DNA of 5,235 nt from Burkholderiales bacterium. Its GTDB lineage: Bacteria; Pseudomonadota; Gammaproteobacteria; Burkholderiales; Burkholderiaceae_C. The stretch's first letter is position 1. The number at the start of each line of letters is the position of its first letter. The notes beneath the pieces were generated by a model. The model was not told the origin of the DNA. It did no database searches and saw only the letters and a list, made by a program, of their open reading frames with translations. A program made the translations under genes and the position numbers. The stretch spans positions 1 through 5,235 of the forward strand of contig CANFYD010000317.1 in the NCBI GenBank assembly GCA_947450745.1. Direction: 5' to 3'. This document shows, one piece after another, positions 5,201-5,235 of the stretch.

Positions 5201-5235
5201 AAGCTTCAAATCCGGCAAAAACTGTCCTCGCTGGG

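Larger units (their letters stand above)
4724..5235. other. Gene-free, structured region of shifted composition
   Basis: No convincing coding sequence is seen in these 512 bp. Two open frames (a 61-codon plus-strand one from a TTG at 4790, and a 114-codon minus-strand one, 4874-5218) show no family motif and no third-position GC bias like the real genes. The first 200 bp are visibly poorer in GC than the neighbours. Inverted repeats are dense: 4797-4854, 4867-4876, 4925-4945, 4962-4989, 5036-5046 and 5186-5200. GGAGC recurs many times. A start-like ATG at 5198 with GGAG only 2-3 nt before it cannot be judged because only 12 codons remain. It could be an intergenic region, a structured RNA, or the edge of a mobile or integron element. 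Confidence 0.6.

Noticed and set aside
4874..5218. 114-codon minus-strand frame
   Set aside because: No motif, no codon bias like the neighbouring genes, and it contains the tandem and inverted repeats; not supported as a gene.

Overview
The window looks like chromosomal DNA of a high-GC betaproteobacterium, most likely Burkholderiales (Comamonadaceae or Rubrivivax/Leptothrix-like). This rests on strong G/C bias at third codon positions, on the character of the protein families, and on a PglL-type ligase of the kind common in that group. No species can be named from the sequence alone.

Layout. From about 1993 down to the left edge, the minus strand carries a tightly packed type II secretion (T2SS)-like operon. 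It reads gspG (major pseudopilin, 1556-1993), then gspF (inner-membrane platform, 415-1572), then the N-terminal part of gspE (assembly ATPase, running off the window at base 1). Genes overlap by 17 nt and 1 nt, so translation is probably coupled. The order G-F-E is the reverse of the classical E-F-G order. The GspF protein lacks the usual N-terminal domain and has a proline-rich tail instead.

A 343-bp divergent intergenic region (1994-2336) separates this operon from the plus-strand genes. It is poorer in GC than its surroundings and crowded with palindromes and two sets of 9-bp tandem repeats. It is the natural place for promoters of both transcription units.

On the plus strand, 2337-4085 encodes a polytopic PglL/O-antigen-ligase family O-oligosaccharyltransferase. 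It is followed after 26 bp by a DUF4337-family membrane protein (4112-4723), probably in the same operon. A pilin-type glycosyltransferase set against a pseudopilin gene suggests a functional link, but this is inference.

The last 512 bp (4724-5235) contain no convincing gene. The stretch has a different base composition and many inverted repeats: an imperfect bulged hairpin of about 58 bp that loosely resembles an integron attC site, a possible terminator, a strong 7-bp stem and a GCGGA pentamer run. It may be the edge of a mobile or integron-related region or a structured RNA, but no transposase, integrase or RNA family can be identified here.
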